In this document: one piece after another, positions 56,504 to 64,000 of the stretch
How positions within the stretch are numbered: position 1 is the first letter of the stretch
Layout of the letters: each line of letters starts with the position of its first letter
Source: Zobellia roscoffensis
GTDB taxonomy: Bacteria > Bacteroidota > Bacteroidia > Flavobacteriales > Flavobacteriaceae
Assembly (NCBI RefSeq): GCF_015330165.1
Contig: NZ_JADDXT010000002.1
Location: 3,003,646 to 3,067,645, forward strand
DNA length: 64,000 bases
Reading direction: 5' to 3'
Notes under the pieces: model-generated
What the model saw: only the letters and a program-made list of their open reading frames with translations
Databases searched by the model: none
Told to the model about the DNA's origin: nothing
Position numbers and translations under genes: made by a program

Positions 56504-59500
56504 ATGAGAACAAGAATTTTTGCTGCAATTTTACTTTGCATGTGTCTTCTTTCAGCAAAGGCACAAATGACCAAAAACGAACAGAACGCCAAAAAACCTA
56601 ATATCATTTTTATTCTAACAGATGATCAGCGTTTTGATGCTTTGGGTTATGCTGGGAATAAACTTATATCTACCCCAGAAATGGATAAGTTGGCCAAAGA
56701 AGGCACCTATTTTAAGAACGCTATGGTGACCACACCAATTTGTGCAGCGAGCAGGGCTAGTATTTTAACTGGGCTTTATGAACGTACACATAATTTCAAT
56801 TTTCAAACTGGGAATATAAGAGAGTCTTATATGGCAGAATCTTATTCTTCCATTTTAAAAGAGAATGGATATTTCACCGGTTTTTATGGTAAATACGGAG
56901 TCCGCTATGATAATCTAGAAAACCAATTTGATCAATATGAGTCTTATGATCGAAATAATGAATATAAAGACAAGCGTGGTTATTATTATAAAACGTTAGG
57001 TAAGGATACGGTTCATTTAACACGATATACGGGTCAAAAAGCAATAGATTTTATTGCAGATGTAAAAACGGATAAACCCTTTTGTCTTTCTTTGAGTTTT
57101 AGCGCGCCTCACGCACACGATCCCGCGCAGGACCAGTACTTCTGGCAAGGAGAGTCAGATGCTTTACTTCAGAATATGAATATGCCCGAAGCAGATTTAA
57201 GTGACGATAAATACTTTGAAGCCCAACCTAAATTTGTACGTGAAGGCTTTAACCGTTTACGATGGACCTGGAGGTATGATACCCCTGAAAAATACCAGCA
57301 TAGTGTAAAAGGGTATTATAGAATGATCTCAGGAATAGATCGTGAAATTGCCAAAATCCGTTTGGAACTAGAAAAAAAAGGTCTTGCAGAAAACACGGTT
57401 ATTATTTTAATGGGTGATAATGGTTATTTTTTAGGAGAGCGACAGTTAGCTGGTAAATGGTTGTTATATGATAATTCCGTTCGGGTACCCCTAATAGTCT
57501 TTGATCCAAGGGTGAAAAAACAGAAAGATAGTGAGGCCTTAGCTTTAAATATAGATGTGCCTTCTACTATTTTAGACCTTGCTGGAGTTGGACAGCCAAA
57601 AGCATGGCATGGTAAAAGTTTAATGCCGATAGTTGCAAAACAGACAAAGAACCTTGAACGCGATACTGTGCTTATTGAGCATATTTGGGAGTTTGAGAGC
57701 ATTCCTCCCAGTGAAGGAGTTCGTACAAAAGATTGGAAGTATTTTAGATATGTCAACGATAAATCCATAGAGGAACTTTATGACCTTAAAAAAGACCCTA
57801 AGGAAATCAATAATCTTGCAAAAGACCCAGCTTATGCTGAAAAAATGGATGCGTTCAGGAAGTCTACGGATGTCTTGATTACTAAAAATAGTGATGCCAA
57901 TAGAGCAGCGCCAACGGATTTGACCGTTGAGTTGATTCGCTCTCCGGAAACCGAAGTTGAAGTTTTTGATTTGGAACCCGAATTCGGATGGACCGTTCCA
58001 TTAGGTTCAAAGTTTCAATCTGCCTATCAAATTTTGGTAGCTTCGGATAAAGGAAATATCGACAACAATAATGGCGACATCTGGGATAGTGGGCAAGTAC
58101 GCTCATCGGCATCAACAAATGTAATATATGGAGGTAATCCTTTAGAAATAGGGAAAACCTACTATTGGAAGGTTCGTATCTGGGAAGAAGAAAACCGTTT
58201 GGTAGAGTATTCCGAAGTACAAAAATTTACTACAGGAAAAAGTGACAGTTACATCATTTCGACTGAAAACAAGTTCGTTACAAGCAAAATCAAACCCGTA
58301 AAATTTGAAAACAAAGGAGATTTTTATTTTATCGACTTCGGAAAAGCTGCTTTTGCCACCATGGATTTTAACTACACGGCCAAAACACCACACACCTTAA
58401 CGGTTAGAGTTGGGGAAATGGTCGATGATAAAGGTAATGTGAACAGAACCCCTCCGAAAAAGAGTAACATTCGTTATCAAGAGATAGAGGTTAATGTAAA
58501 ACCAGGTCAAACAAAGTATCAAATACAAGTTCAAACAAACGAAAGAAATACAAGACCTAATAAAGCAATTCCCCTGCCAGATGGATTTCCACCGCTTGTA
58601 CCCTTCAGATATGCAGAAATTGAGGGTGCTCAAGAGTCTATTTCGGCAGATGATGTTGAACAGCTTGCCTTCCATACCTATTGGGATGAGGAAGCGAGTA
58701 GTTTTAAAAGTAATGATGATATTTTGAATCAAGTTTGGGACCTGTGCAAGTACTCCATTAAGGCAACTACCTTTAATGGACTATATGTTGACGGAGACCG
58801 CGAACGTATTCCCTACGAGGCCGATGCATATCTAAATCAGTTAAGCCATTATACGACGGATAGGGAGTTTGCCATCGGAAGGCGGACTATTGAGTATTTC
58901 ATGAAGAACCCGACATGGCCTACGGAATGGCAACAACATGTAGCTTTATTGATTTATGCCGACTATATGTACACCGGCAATACTGAATTGATAGAACGTT
59001 ATTACGAAGCCTTAAAACACAAAACACTTTACGAACTATCGAATGAAGATGGTTTGATAACTTCTACGAAGGTGGACCGTGACTTTATGCGAAAGCTAGG
59101 TTTTAGTGATGGTTACAAGAAGCCCCTAACGGATATTGTAGATTGGCCACCGCCAAATTTTAATGGTAGTACCACCCCCGGCGAACTTGATGGTTTTGTA
59201 TTTAGGCCCTATAGTACGGTAATCAATTCATTCTTCTATGAGAATATGAAAATCATGGTAGAGTTTGCCCGCATTCTTGGCAAGACCCAAGAAGTGATGG
59301 ATTTTGAATTACGGGCTGCCAAGGCAAAAAAAGCGGTTAACGAGCAAATGTTCGATAAAGAAAGAGGTGTTTATGTAGATGGTATTGGTACAGACCATGC
59401 GTCATTGCATGCCAACATGATGCCCTTGGCCTTTGGTTTGGTTCCAGAAGAGAATTATGAATCTGTTGTGAATTATGTAAAATCTCGAGGCATGGCGTGT

Positions 59501-60031
59501 AGTGTTTATGGCTCTCAATTCTTGATGGATGGATTATATAATGCTGGAGAAGAGGATTATGCCCTGCAATTATTGACCGATACCAGCGATAGAAGTTGGT
59601 ACAACATGATTCGTATTGGATCTACCATAACTCTAGAGTCATGGGATAATAAATACAAAAATAATTTGGACTGGAACCACGCTTGGGGTGCCGTCCCTGC
59701 AAATGTTATCCCAAGGGGACTATGGGGTATAAAGCCTAAAACGCCGGGATTTGCAATTGCTACTATTAAACCTCAAATGAGCAAGTTGAAATCAAGCACT
59801 ATTGAAGTACCTACGGTACGAGGAACAATTAAAGGAACATATACACATAATGGTCCCAGACTTCAAACTTATGAAATTGAAATACCAGGAAACATGGTGG
59901 CTGAATTTTCATTAAACAATTTAGAAGGAAAAGATTTTATCCACAATGGTGAAAAAGTACCATCCGCTTTTGAGTCGATTAGACTTTCGCCCGGAAAGCA
60001 TACCATTCAGCTAAAAATAAATTCATTTTAA
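56504..60031 (+). CDS. Bifunctional sulfatase / GH78 alpha-L-rhamnosidase fusion
   Basis: 1175 residues with a signal peptide. The N-terminal sulfatase (about 30-470) has formylglycine motif CAASRASILTG with Cys80, plus GDNGYFLGERQLAGKW. A GH78-type Ig-like domain follows (about 480-585, GKTYYWKVRIWEEEN). The C-terminal GH78 part (about 590-1175) has DGDRERIPYEAD starting at Asp764, which fits the acid region, and base Glu1045 in TLESWD. One chain can thus remove sulfate and then rhamnose. A fusion of this sulfatase type with GH78 is known from an ulvan locus of Formosa agariphila, so it supports an ulvan substrate. The first half is homologous to the stand-alone sulfatase at 25306-27036. Confidence 0.95.
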   Translation: MRTRIFAAILLCMCLLSAKAQMTKNEQNAKKPNIIFILTDDQRFDALGYAGNKLISTPEMDKLAKEGTYFKNAMVTTPICAASRASILTGLYERTHNFNFQTGNIRESYMAESYSSILKENGYFTGFYGKYGVRYDNLENQFDQYESYDRNNEYKDKRGYYYKTLGKDTVHLTRYTGQKAIDFIADVKTDKPFCLSLSFSAPHAHDPAQDQYFWQGESDALLQNMNMPEADLSDDKYFEAQPKFVREGFNRLRWTWRYDTPEKYQHSVKGYYRMISGIDREIAKIRLELEKKGLAENTVIILMGDNGYFLGERQLAGKWLLYDNSVRVPLIVFDPRVKKQKDSEALALNIDVPSTILDLAGVGQPKAWHGKSLMPIVAKQTKNLERDTVLIEHIWEFESIPPSEGVRTKDWKYFRYVNDKSIEELYDLKKDPKEINNLAKDPAYAEKMDAFRKSTDVLITKNSDANRAAPTDLTVELIRSPETEVEVFDLEPEFGWTVPLGSKFQSAYQILVASDKGNIDNNNGDIWDSGQVRSSASTNVIYGGNPLEIGKTYYWKVRIWEEENRLVEYSEVQKFTTGKSDSYIISTENKFVTSKIKPVKFENKGDFYFIDFGKAAFATMDFNYTAKTPHTLTVRVGEMVDDKGNVNRTPPKKSNIRYQEIEVNVKPGQTKYQIQVQTNERNTRPNKAIPLPDGFPPLVPFRYAEIEGAQESISADDVEQLAFHTYWDEEASSFKSNDDILNQVWDLCKYSIKATTFNGLYVDGDRERIPYEADAYLNQLSHYTTDREFAIGRRTIEYFMKNPTWPTEWQQHVALLIYADYMYTGNTELIERYYEALKHKTLYELSNEDGLITSTKVDRDFMRKLGFSDGYKKPLTDIVDWPPPNFNGSTTPGELDGFVFRPYSTVINSFFYENMKIMVEFARILGKTQEVMDFELRAAKAKKAVNEQMFDKERGVYVDGIGTDHASLHANMMPLAFGLVPEENYESVVNYVKSRGMACSVYGSQFLMDGLYNAGEEDYALQLLTDTSDRSWYNMIRIGSTITLESWDNKYKNNLDWNHAWGAVPANVIPRGLWGIKPKTPGFAIATIKPQMSKLKSSTIEVPTVRGTIKGTYTHNGPRLQTYEIEIPGNMVAEFSLNNLEGKDFIHNGEKVPSAFESIRLSPGKHTIQLKINSF

Positions 60032-60074
60032 GAAAGAAACAGAAAGATATAAACTATATAAGATTAAAAAAACT

Positions 60075-61454
60075 ATGAAAAATTTTGTTATAAGCTTATT
60101 GTTTCTAACCATTAGTTTGTTTTCCTTTTCGCCGATGGCAAGTGATTTTGTCCCATTGTTCAATGGAAAGAATCTTGAAGGATGGGAAATAAAGAATGGT
60201 ACCGCTCCATTTACCGTAGAGGATGGTGTCATAGTAGGTACTTATACTTCAGGAACCCCAAATACATTTTTGTGTACTAAAGAGTCTTATAACGACTTTA
60301 TACTCACTTTTGATACATATTTAGGAGAAGAAACGAATTCCGGTGTTATGTTCAGGGCGCAAAGTAATCCCGAATATAGAGACGGTAGAGTGCATGGATA
60401 TCAAATGGAGATGGACCCGTCACCTAGGAAATGGACGGGAGGCATTTTTGATGAAGCACGTAGAGGTTGGATATATAATTTGGAAAGAAATCCTGAGGCA
60501 AAAGATGCTTTTAAATTAAATTCATGGAATACTTGTCGTATCGAAGCCATTGGAAATAATTTGAGGGTATGGGTTAATGGTGTTCAAACAGCTGATGTAA
60601 TTGATGATATGGATGCATCTGGTTTTATTGGTTTACAAGTGCATTCTTGCCCGGAAAGATTGAACGGACGTCAGGTAAAATTTAAGAATATTCAAATTTG
60701 CACTACTAATTTAGACCAGCACAGAACGAAGACAGAAAAGAAAATTGTTCAAAATAGCTATCTAAAAAATAAGCTGACAGAAAGGGAAAAATCAGAAGGT
60801 TGGCAGTTGCTTTGGGATGGCAAAACAACTAATGGTTGGCGTGGGGCCAAGCTTTCTCGGTTTCCATCCGAAGGATGGTCTATAGCTAACGGAGAATTAA
60901 TAGTTGCTGATGCTGGGGGTGCGGAATCTGAAAACGGCGGAGATATTGTAACCGTTAAAAAATATGGTAATTTTGAGATGGAGGTAGATTTTAAGATTAC
61001 CAAAGGGGCCAATAGTGGTATTAAATATTTTGTAGATACAGACTTGAATAAAGGTAAGGGTTCGTCAATTGGATGTGAATACCAAATTTTGGACGATGAG
61101 CTACATCCAGATGCAAAGAAAGGTAAAAATGGCAATCGAACGTTAGCTTCACTCTATGATTTGATTCCTGCAAATGCCCATAATTTTAATCCTGATGAGT
61201 CTACTAAAAAAAGGGTGAATAAATATGAATGGAACCGAGCGCGTATTGTGGTAAAAGGTGACAATGTAGAGCACTACCTTAACGGTATTCTAGTTGTTAG
61301 GTACAACAGGAGCGGCCAAGAATGGAAAGATTTGGTGGCGACCAGTAAGTATAAGGATTGGCCTAATTTTGGTGAGGCCACAACGGGCAATATTCTACTA
61401 CAGGACCACGGGGACGAAGTATATTATAAGAATATAAAAATCAAAGAATTGTAA
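60075..61454 (+). CDS. Tandem DUF1080 (3-keto-disaccharide hydrolase family) protein
   Basis: 459 residues with a signal peptide. Two DUF1080 jelly rolls lie in tandem: about 25-215 (FVPLFNGKNLEGWEIKN, DFILTFDTYLGEETNSGV, NNLRVWVNGVQTADV) and about 250-459 (LLWDGKTTNGWRGAK, NFEMEVDFKITKGANSGI, DNVEHYLNGILVVRY). The double arrangement could place two active sites or one catalytic and one binding module in one chain. It follows the fusion gene by 43 bp and the Gfo/Idh/MocA gene follows after 2 bp. I cannot tell whether the protein cleaves 3-keto-glycosides or has another role. Confidence 0.88.
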   Translation: MKNFVISLLFLTISLFSFSPMASDFVPLFNGKNLEGWEIKNGTAPFTVEDGVIVGTYTSGTPNTFLCTKESYNDFILTFDTYLGEETNSGVMFRAQSNPEYRDGRVHGYQMEMDPSPRKWTGGIFDEARRGWIYNLERNPEAKDAFKLNSWNTCRIEAIGNNLRVWVNGVQTADVIDDMDASGFIGLQVHSCPERLNGRQVKFKNIQICTTNLDQHRTKTEKKIVQNSYLKNKLTEREKSEGWQLLWDGKTTNGWRGAKLSRFPSEGWSIANGELIVADAGGAESENGGDIVTVKKYGNFEMEVDFKITKGANSGIKYFVDTDLNKGKGSSIGCEYQILDDELHPDAKKGKNGNRTLASLYDLIPANAHNFNPDESTKKRVNKYEWNRARIVVKGDNVEHYLNGILVVRYNRSGQEWKDLVATSKYKDWPNFGEATTGNILLQDHGDEVYYKNIKIKEL

Positions 61455-61456
61455 TA

Positions 61457-62794
61457 ATGAAAACATCTAGAAGAAGTTTTATTCAGAAAACGGCCTTGGG
61501 AACTACGGGTGCTATACTAGGAAGTTCCAGCTTATCCGCTAAGAGTTATAGAAAAGTTATGGGGGCCAATGATAGAATCCAAGTAGCCATTGCTGGTTTG
61601 GGCCGTCGGGTTGGTGCCATATATGCTCCGGTAGAATTAAAGAGTAATAATGTGGAGCTAGTTTACCTTTGTGATGTTATGGAGAGCCAGCGTGTAAAAG
61701 CCGCAAAAGAAATGACTCCTCGTTTGGGGTATACTCCAAAACTGGAAAATGATATAAGAAAGGTGCTTGAAGATAAAAAGGTAGATGCACTATTTAATCT
61801 AACCCCTGATCACTGGCATGCTCCGGGTTCCATAATGGCATTAAAAGAAGGAAAACATGTATATGTTGAAAAGCCTTGTAGTCATAACATGGCCGAAAAC
61901 GAACTGCTCGTTGCTGCGCAGAAAAAATATGATAGAGTGGTGCAGATGGGTAACCAACAACGTTCTGCTCAGCATAGTATAGATATTATCAAGCAAATTC
62001 ATGATGGCGTAATAGGTAAGCCATACAAGGCAGTTGCCTTCTTTAGTAGTAAACGGGGAGAGGTGCCGCATCAAAAAGCTGCTCCAGTACCTACAGGGCT
62101 AGACTGGGAATTGTTTCAAGGTCCTGCTGTTCGCCGTGATTATACTTCGGAGACATGGAATTACAATTGGCACTGGTATGGATGGAATTACGGTACCGCA
62201 GAATTGGGAAATAACGGTACACACGAGCTAGATGTAGCACGTTGGGCCCTACAAGTAGATTTTCCAAATCATGTGGAGGCAGATGGCATTAAATCTTCCT
62301 TTGTTGATGATGGTTGGGAGATGTACGATACCATGGAGGCTACATTTAAGTTCGATAACAATACCACTATTAAATGGGACGGAAAGAGTAGAAACGGATA
62401 TGGAACCTATGGCGGTGGACGTGGTACTATTATTTACGGTAGCGAAGGCAGTGTGTATGTAAACCGTGATTTATATAAGTTGTATGATCGTGAGGGGAAC
62501 TTAGTAGAAACGGTCAAGGCCAAAACCAAGGAAGGTGGATTAGAGCTTGGTGGCGGTGGAGGAATGAGCACCATACATGTAGGTAATTTTTTCAACGCCA
62601 TTAGAGGTAAGGAAACTTTACAAGCACCTATAGATGATGCCTCAAAAAGCATGGCATTGGTTCATTTTGGTAATGTAGCTTATAGAATTGGAAACGGTTT
62701 TGATATAGACCCGAAAACGGGTAGAATGCTAGATCGTAAAGCATTGGCTTTATGGGGAAGGGAATATGCTAAGGGTTGGGAGCTTAGTCTATAA
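61457..62794 (+). CDS. Tat-exported Gfo/Idh/MocA-family oxidoreductase
   Basis: 445 residues. Tat signal TSRRSFIQKTALGTTGAIL, then a Rossmann domain (RIQVAIAGLGRRVGAIYAP) and the Gfo/Idh/MocA catalytic region EKPCSHNMAE with the Lys-Pro pair. The C-terminal half has NYNWHWYGWNYGTAELGNNGTHELDVARW. Such enzymes hold NAD(P) tightly and oxidise sugars, including at C3 of glycosides. Two bases separate it from the DUF1080 gene, which supports one pathway in the periplasm. Confidence 0.93.
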   Translation: MKTSRRSFIQKTALGTTGAILGSSSLSAKSYRKVMGANDRIQVAIAGLGRRVGAIYAPVELKSNNVELVYLCDVMESQRVKAAKEMTPRLGYTPKLENDIRKVLEDKKVDALFNLTPDHWHAPGSIMALKEGKHVYVEKPCSHNMAENELLVAAQKKYDRVVQMGNQQRSAQHSIDIIKQIHDGVIGKPYKAVAFFSSKRGEVPHQKAAPVPTGLDWELFQGPAVRRDYTSETWNYNWHWYGWNYGTAELGNNGTHELDVARWALQVDFPNHVEADGIKSSFVDDGWEMYDTMEATFKFDNNTTIKWDGKSRNGYGTYGGGRGTIIYGSEGSVYVNRDLYKLYDREGNLVETVKAKTKEGGLELGGGGGMSTIHVGNFFNAIRGKETLQAPIDDASKSMALVHFGNVAYRIGNGFDIDPKTGRMLDRKALALWGREYAKGWELSL

Positions 62795-62893
62795 TTGTAA
62801 TTGGTAACATTTACTGAACGTTGGGTTATGTTGTTTCTTTATAAGGAATAACAAGGAAAACGAATAAAATCTTTGCAGCGAAGAAAATTATTA

Positions 62894-64000
62894 TGATGAA
62901 AAAGGTTTTTTTCATACTGATTACTATGTTATGTGGTCTATTACATCTTGGCAGCATTACAATTAATACTTCCAATTCGGTTGAGGAAAACGTTATAAGG
63001 TCCATTGGACATATGGAAGTGGCCAGAGCCAAAGCTTTTTTGACTTCGGTACCGGTTACCGTTACCGATGCGTTTTGTAAGCGAAGTGCCGGAAGCGTAC
63101 ATGATTTTTATTCTGAAGGGGATTATTGGTGGCCCGATCCCAATAGTCCAGAAGGACCCTATATCCAAAAAGACGGACAGACAAATCCGGATAATTTTGT
63201 GGCTCATCGTTTGGCTATGATACGATTGAGTGAAATAGTGGGTACGCTAACATCCGCTTGGTTGCTTACAGAAGAAAAAGTTTACGTCGATAAGGCCTTG
63301 GAACACCTAAATGCTTGGTTTGTTGAGGATGATACCATGATGAATCCACACATGCTTTACGCTCAGGCGATATACGGTAAGGTTACCGGTAGGGGCATTG
63401 GGTTAATTGATGCGTATCATTTTGTTGAGGTCGCACAGAGCATTAAAGTTCTCTCTAAAAAAGGAGCTATACCGGATAATCAGGCAAAAAAACTAAAAAA
63501 CTGGTTTGGAAGATTTTTAAAATGGATGACCGAACATGAATATGGAATTTCAGAAATGAACTGGAAGAATAACCATGGTACCTGCTGGGCCGTTACTGCG
63601 GCCTCTTTGGCAACATTAACCGAAAACGAAAGAATTATAGAGCTCTGTACCAATCGATTCAAAGAAATACTGTTACCGGAGCAAATGGCTAAAAATGGCA
63701 GTTTTCCACTGGAACTTGTCCGAACTAAACCATTTGGGTATTCACTTTTTAATATTGATGCTTTTTGCACGTTAGCTCAAATACTTTCTACTCAAGATGA
63801 TAATCTTTTTGAATACAGCACTCCAAATGGCAAATCATTGAAACAGGGAATAGAATTTATTTATCCCTTTATAGCCGACAAATCAAAATGGCCTTTCGAA
63901 CAGGATATTTATATTTGGAATGAATGGCCAGTGCGTCATCCATCACTTTTGTTCACGGCAATGGCGTTTGATAAACAGGAATATATAGACACGTATTTAA
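62894..64000 (+). CDS. Alginate-lyase-family protein (partial, runs off the window)
   Basis: ATG at 62894 (an ATG three bases later is equally possible) begins an open frame with no stop before 64000, 369 codons. A signal peptide (about 1-20) precedes EVARAKAFLTSVPVTVTD, YWWPDPNSPEGPY and the NNHGTCW motif (about 220). These are typical of the alginate_lyase (PF05426) (alpha/alpha)5-6 barrel, found in PL5 and PL38. PL38 members cleave glucuronate polymers. Action on uronate-containing oligosaccharides fits the locus; the exact PL family is uncertain. It starts 99 bp after the Gfo/Idh/MocA stop. Confidence 0.85.

Noticed and set aside
1..64000. CRISPR arrays, tRNA or rRNA genes, insertion sequences, phage genes
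   Set aside because: No regular spacer-repeat arrays, RNA-gene signatures, transposases or phage proteins were seen.

Overview
The window looks like part of a marine Flavobacteriia (Bacteroidota) chromosome. The grounds are AT-rich DNA, three SusC/SusD pairs, a hybrid two-component regulator, promoters with a Bacteroidota-type -7 box (TAnnTTTG), and many exported sulfatases and glycosidases. Almost everything here belongs to one large polysaccharide utilization locus (PUL). The likely target is a sulfated polymer of rhamnose and glucuronate, most plausibly ulvan of green algae. This rests on alpha-L-rhamnosidases, a sulfatase-rhamnosidase fusion, lyase-like proteins, a complete L-rhamnose operon and the UxuA/UxuB-type steps of glucuronate breakdown, all in one locus. 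The substrate is inferred, not proven.

Layout. 1-1839: the end of a GH2-like glycosidase and a decayed sulfatase pseudogene. 2009-6097 (-): the hybrid two-component regulator. 6439-14645 (+): an operon of a nucleoside-hydrolase-like protein, a heparinase-II/III-like lyase, a GH106-like protein, a VCBS-repeat protein and an enolase-superfamily protein. 14832-19472 (+): a GH2 enzyme with an altered acid/base site and a lipoprotein sulfatase. 19637-21985 (+): a GMC dehydrogenase with its small subunit. 22118-38041 (-): GH78, a sulfatase, a fasciclin-like lipoprotein and two SusCD pairs. 38588-46014 (-): the L-rhamnose operon (aldolase/dehydrogenase, isomerase, kinase, lactate dehydrogenase, permease), divergent from a GntR-family regulator at 46194-47240. 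47882-62794 (+): a third SusCD pair, DUF1080 proteins, UxuB-like and UxuA enzymes, a peroxiredoxin, the sulfatase-GH78 fusion and a Gfo/Idh/MocA oxidoreductase. 62894 to the edge: a partial alginate-lyase-family protein.

The most striking observation is a shared promoter architecture. Nine intergenic regions carry a 17-bp direct repeat, approximately CAGGACA-GTR-CAGGATR (10-bp period). Each is followed after exactly 20 bp by a TAnnTTTG-like -7 box. The sites precede the first operon, the GMC pair, GH78, all three SusC genes, the rhamnose operon, the UxuB/UxuA operon and the sulfatase-GH78 fusion. This looks like one local regulon under one activator that joins polymer capture, depolymerisation and monosaccharide catabolism. 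The direct-repeat geometry suits an AraC-type protein such as the hybrid regulator, but the GntR-family regulator cannot be excluded.

Working model: SusCD pairs import oligosaccharides. Lyases, sulfatases, GH78, GH2 and GH106-like proteins cut and desulfate them. Rhamnose goes through isomerase, kinase, aldolase and lactaldehyde dehydrogenase to lactate and then pyruvate. Glucuronate-derived fructuronate goes to mannonate and 2-keto-3-deoxygluconate. GMC, Gfo/Idh/MocA and DUF1080 proteins suggest an additional oxidative (3-keto-glycoside) route.
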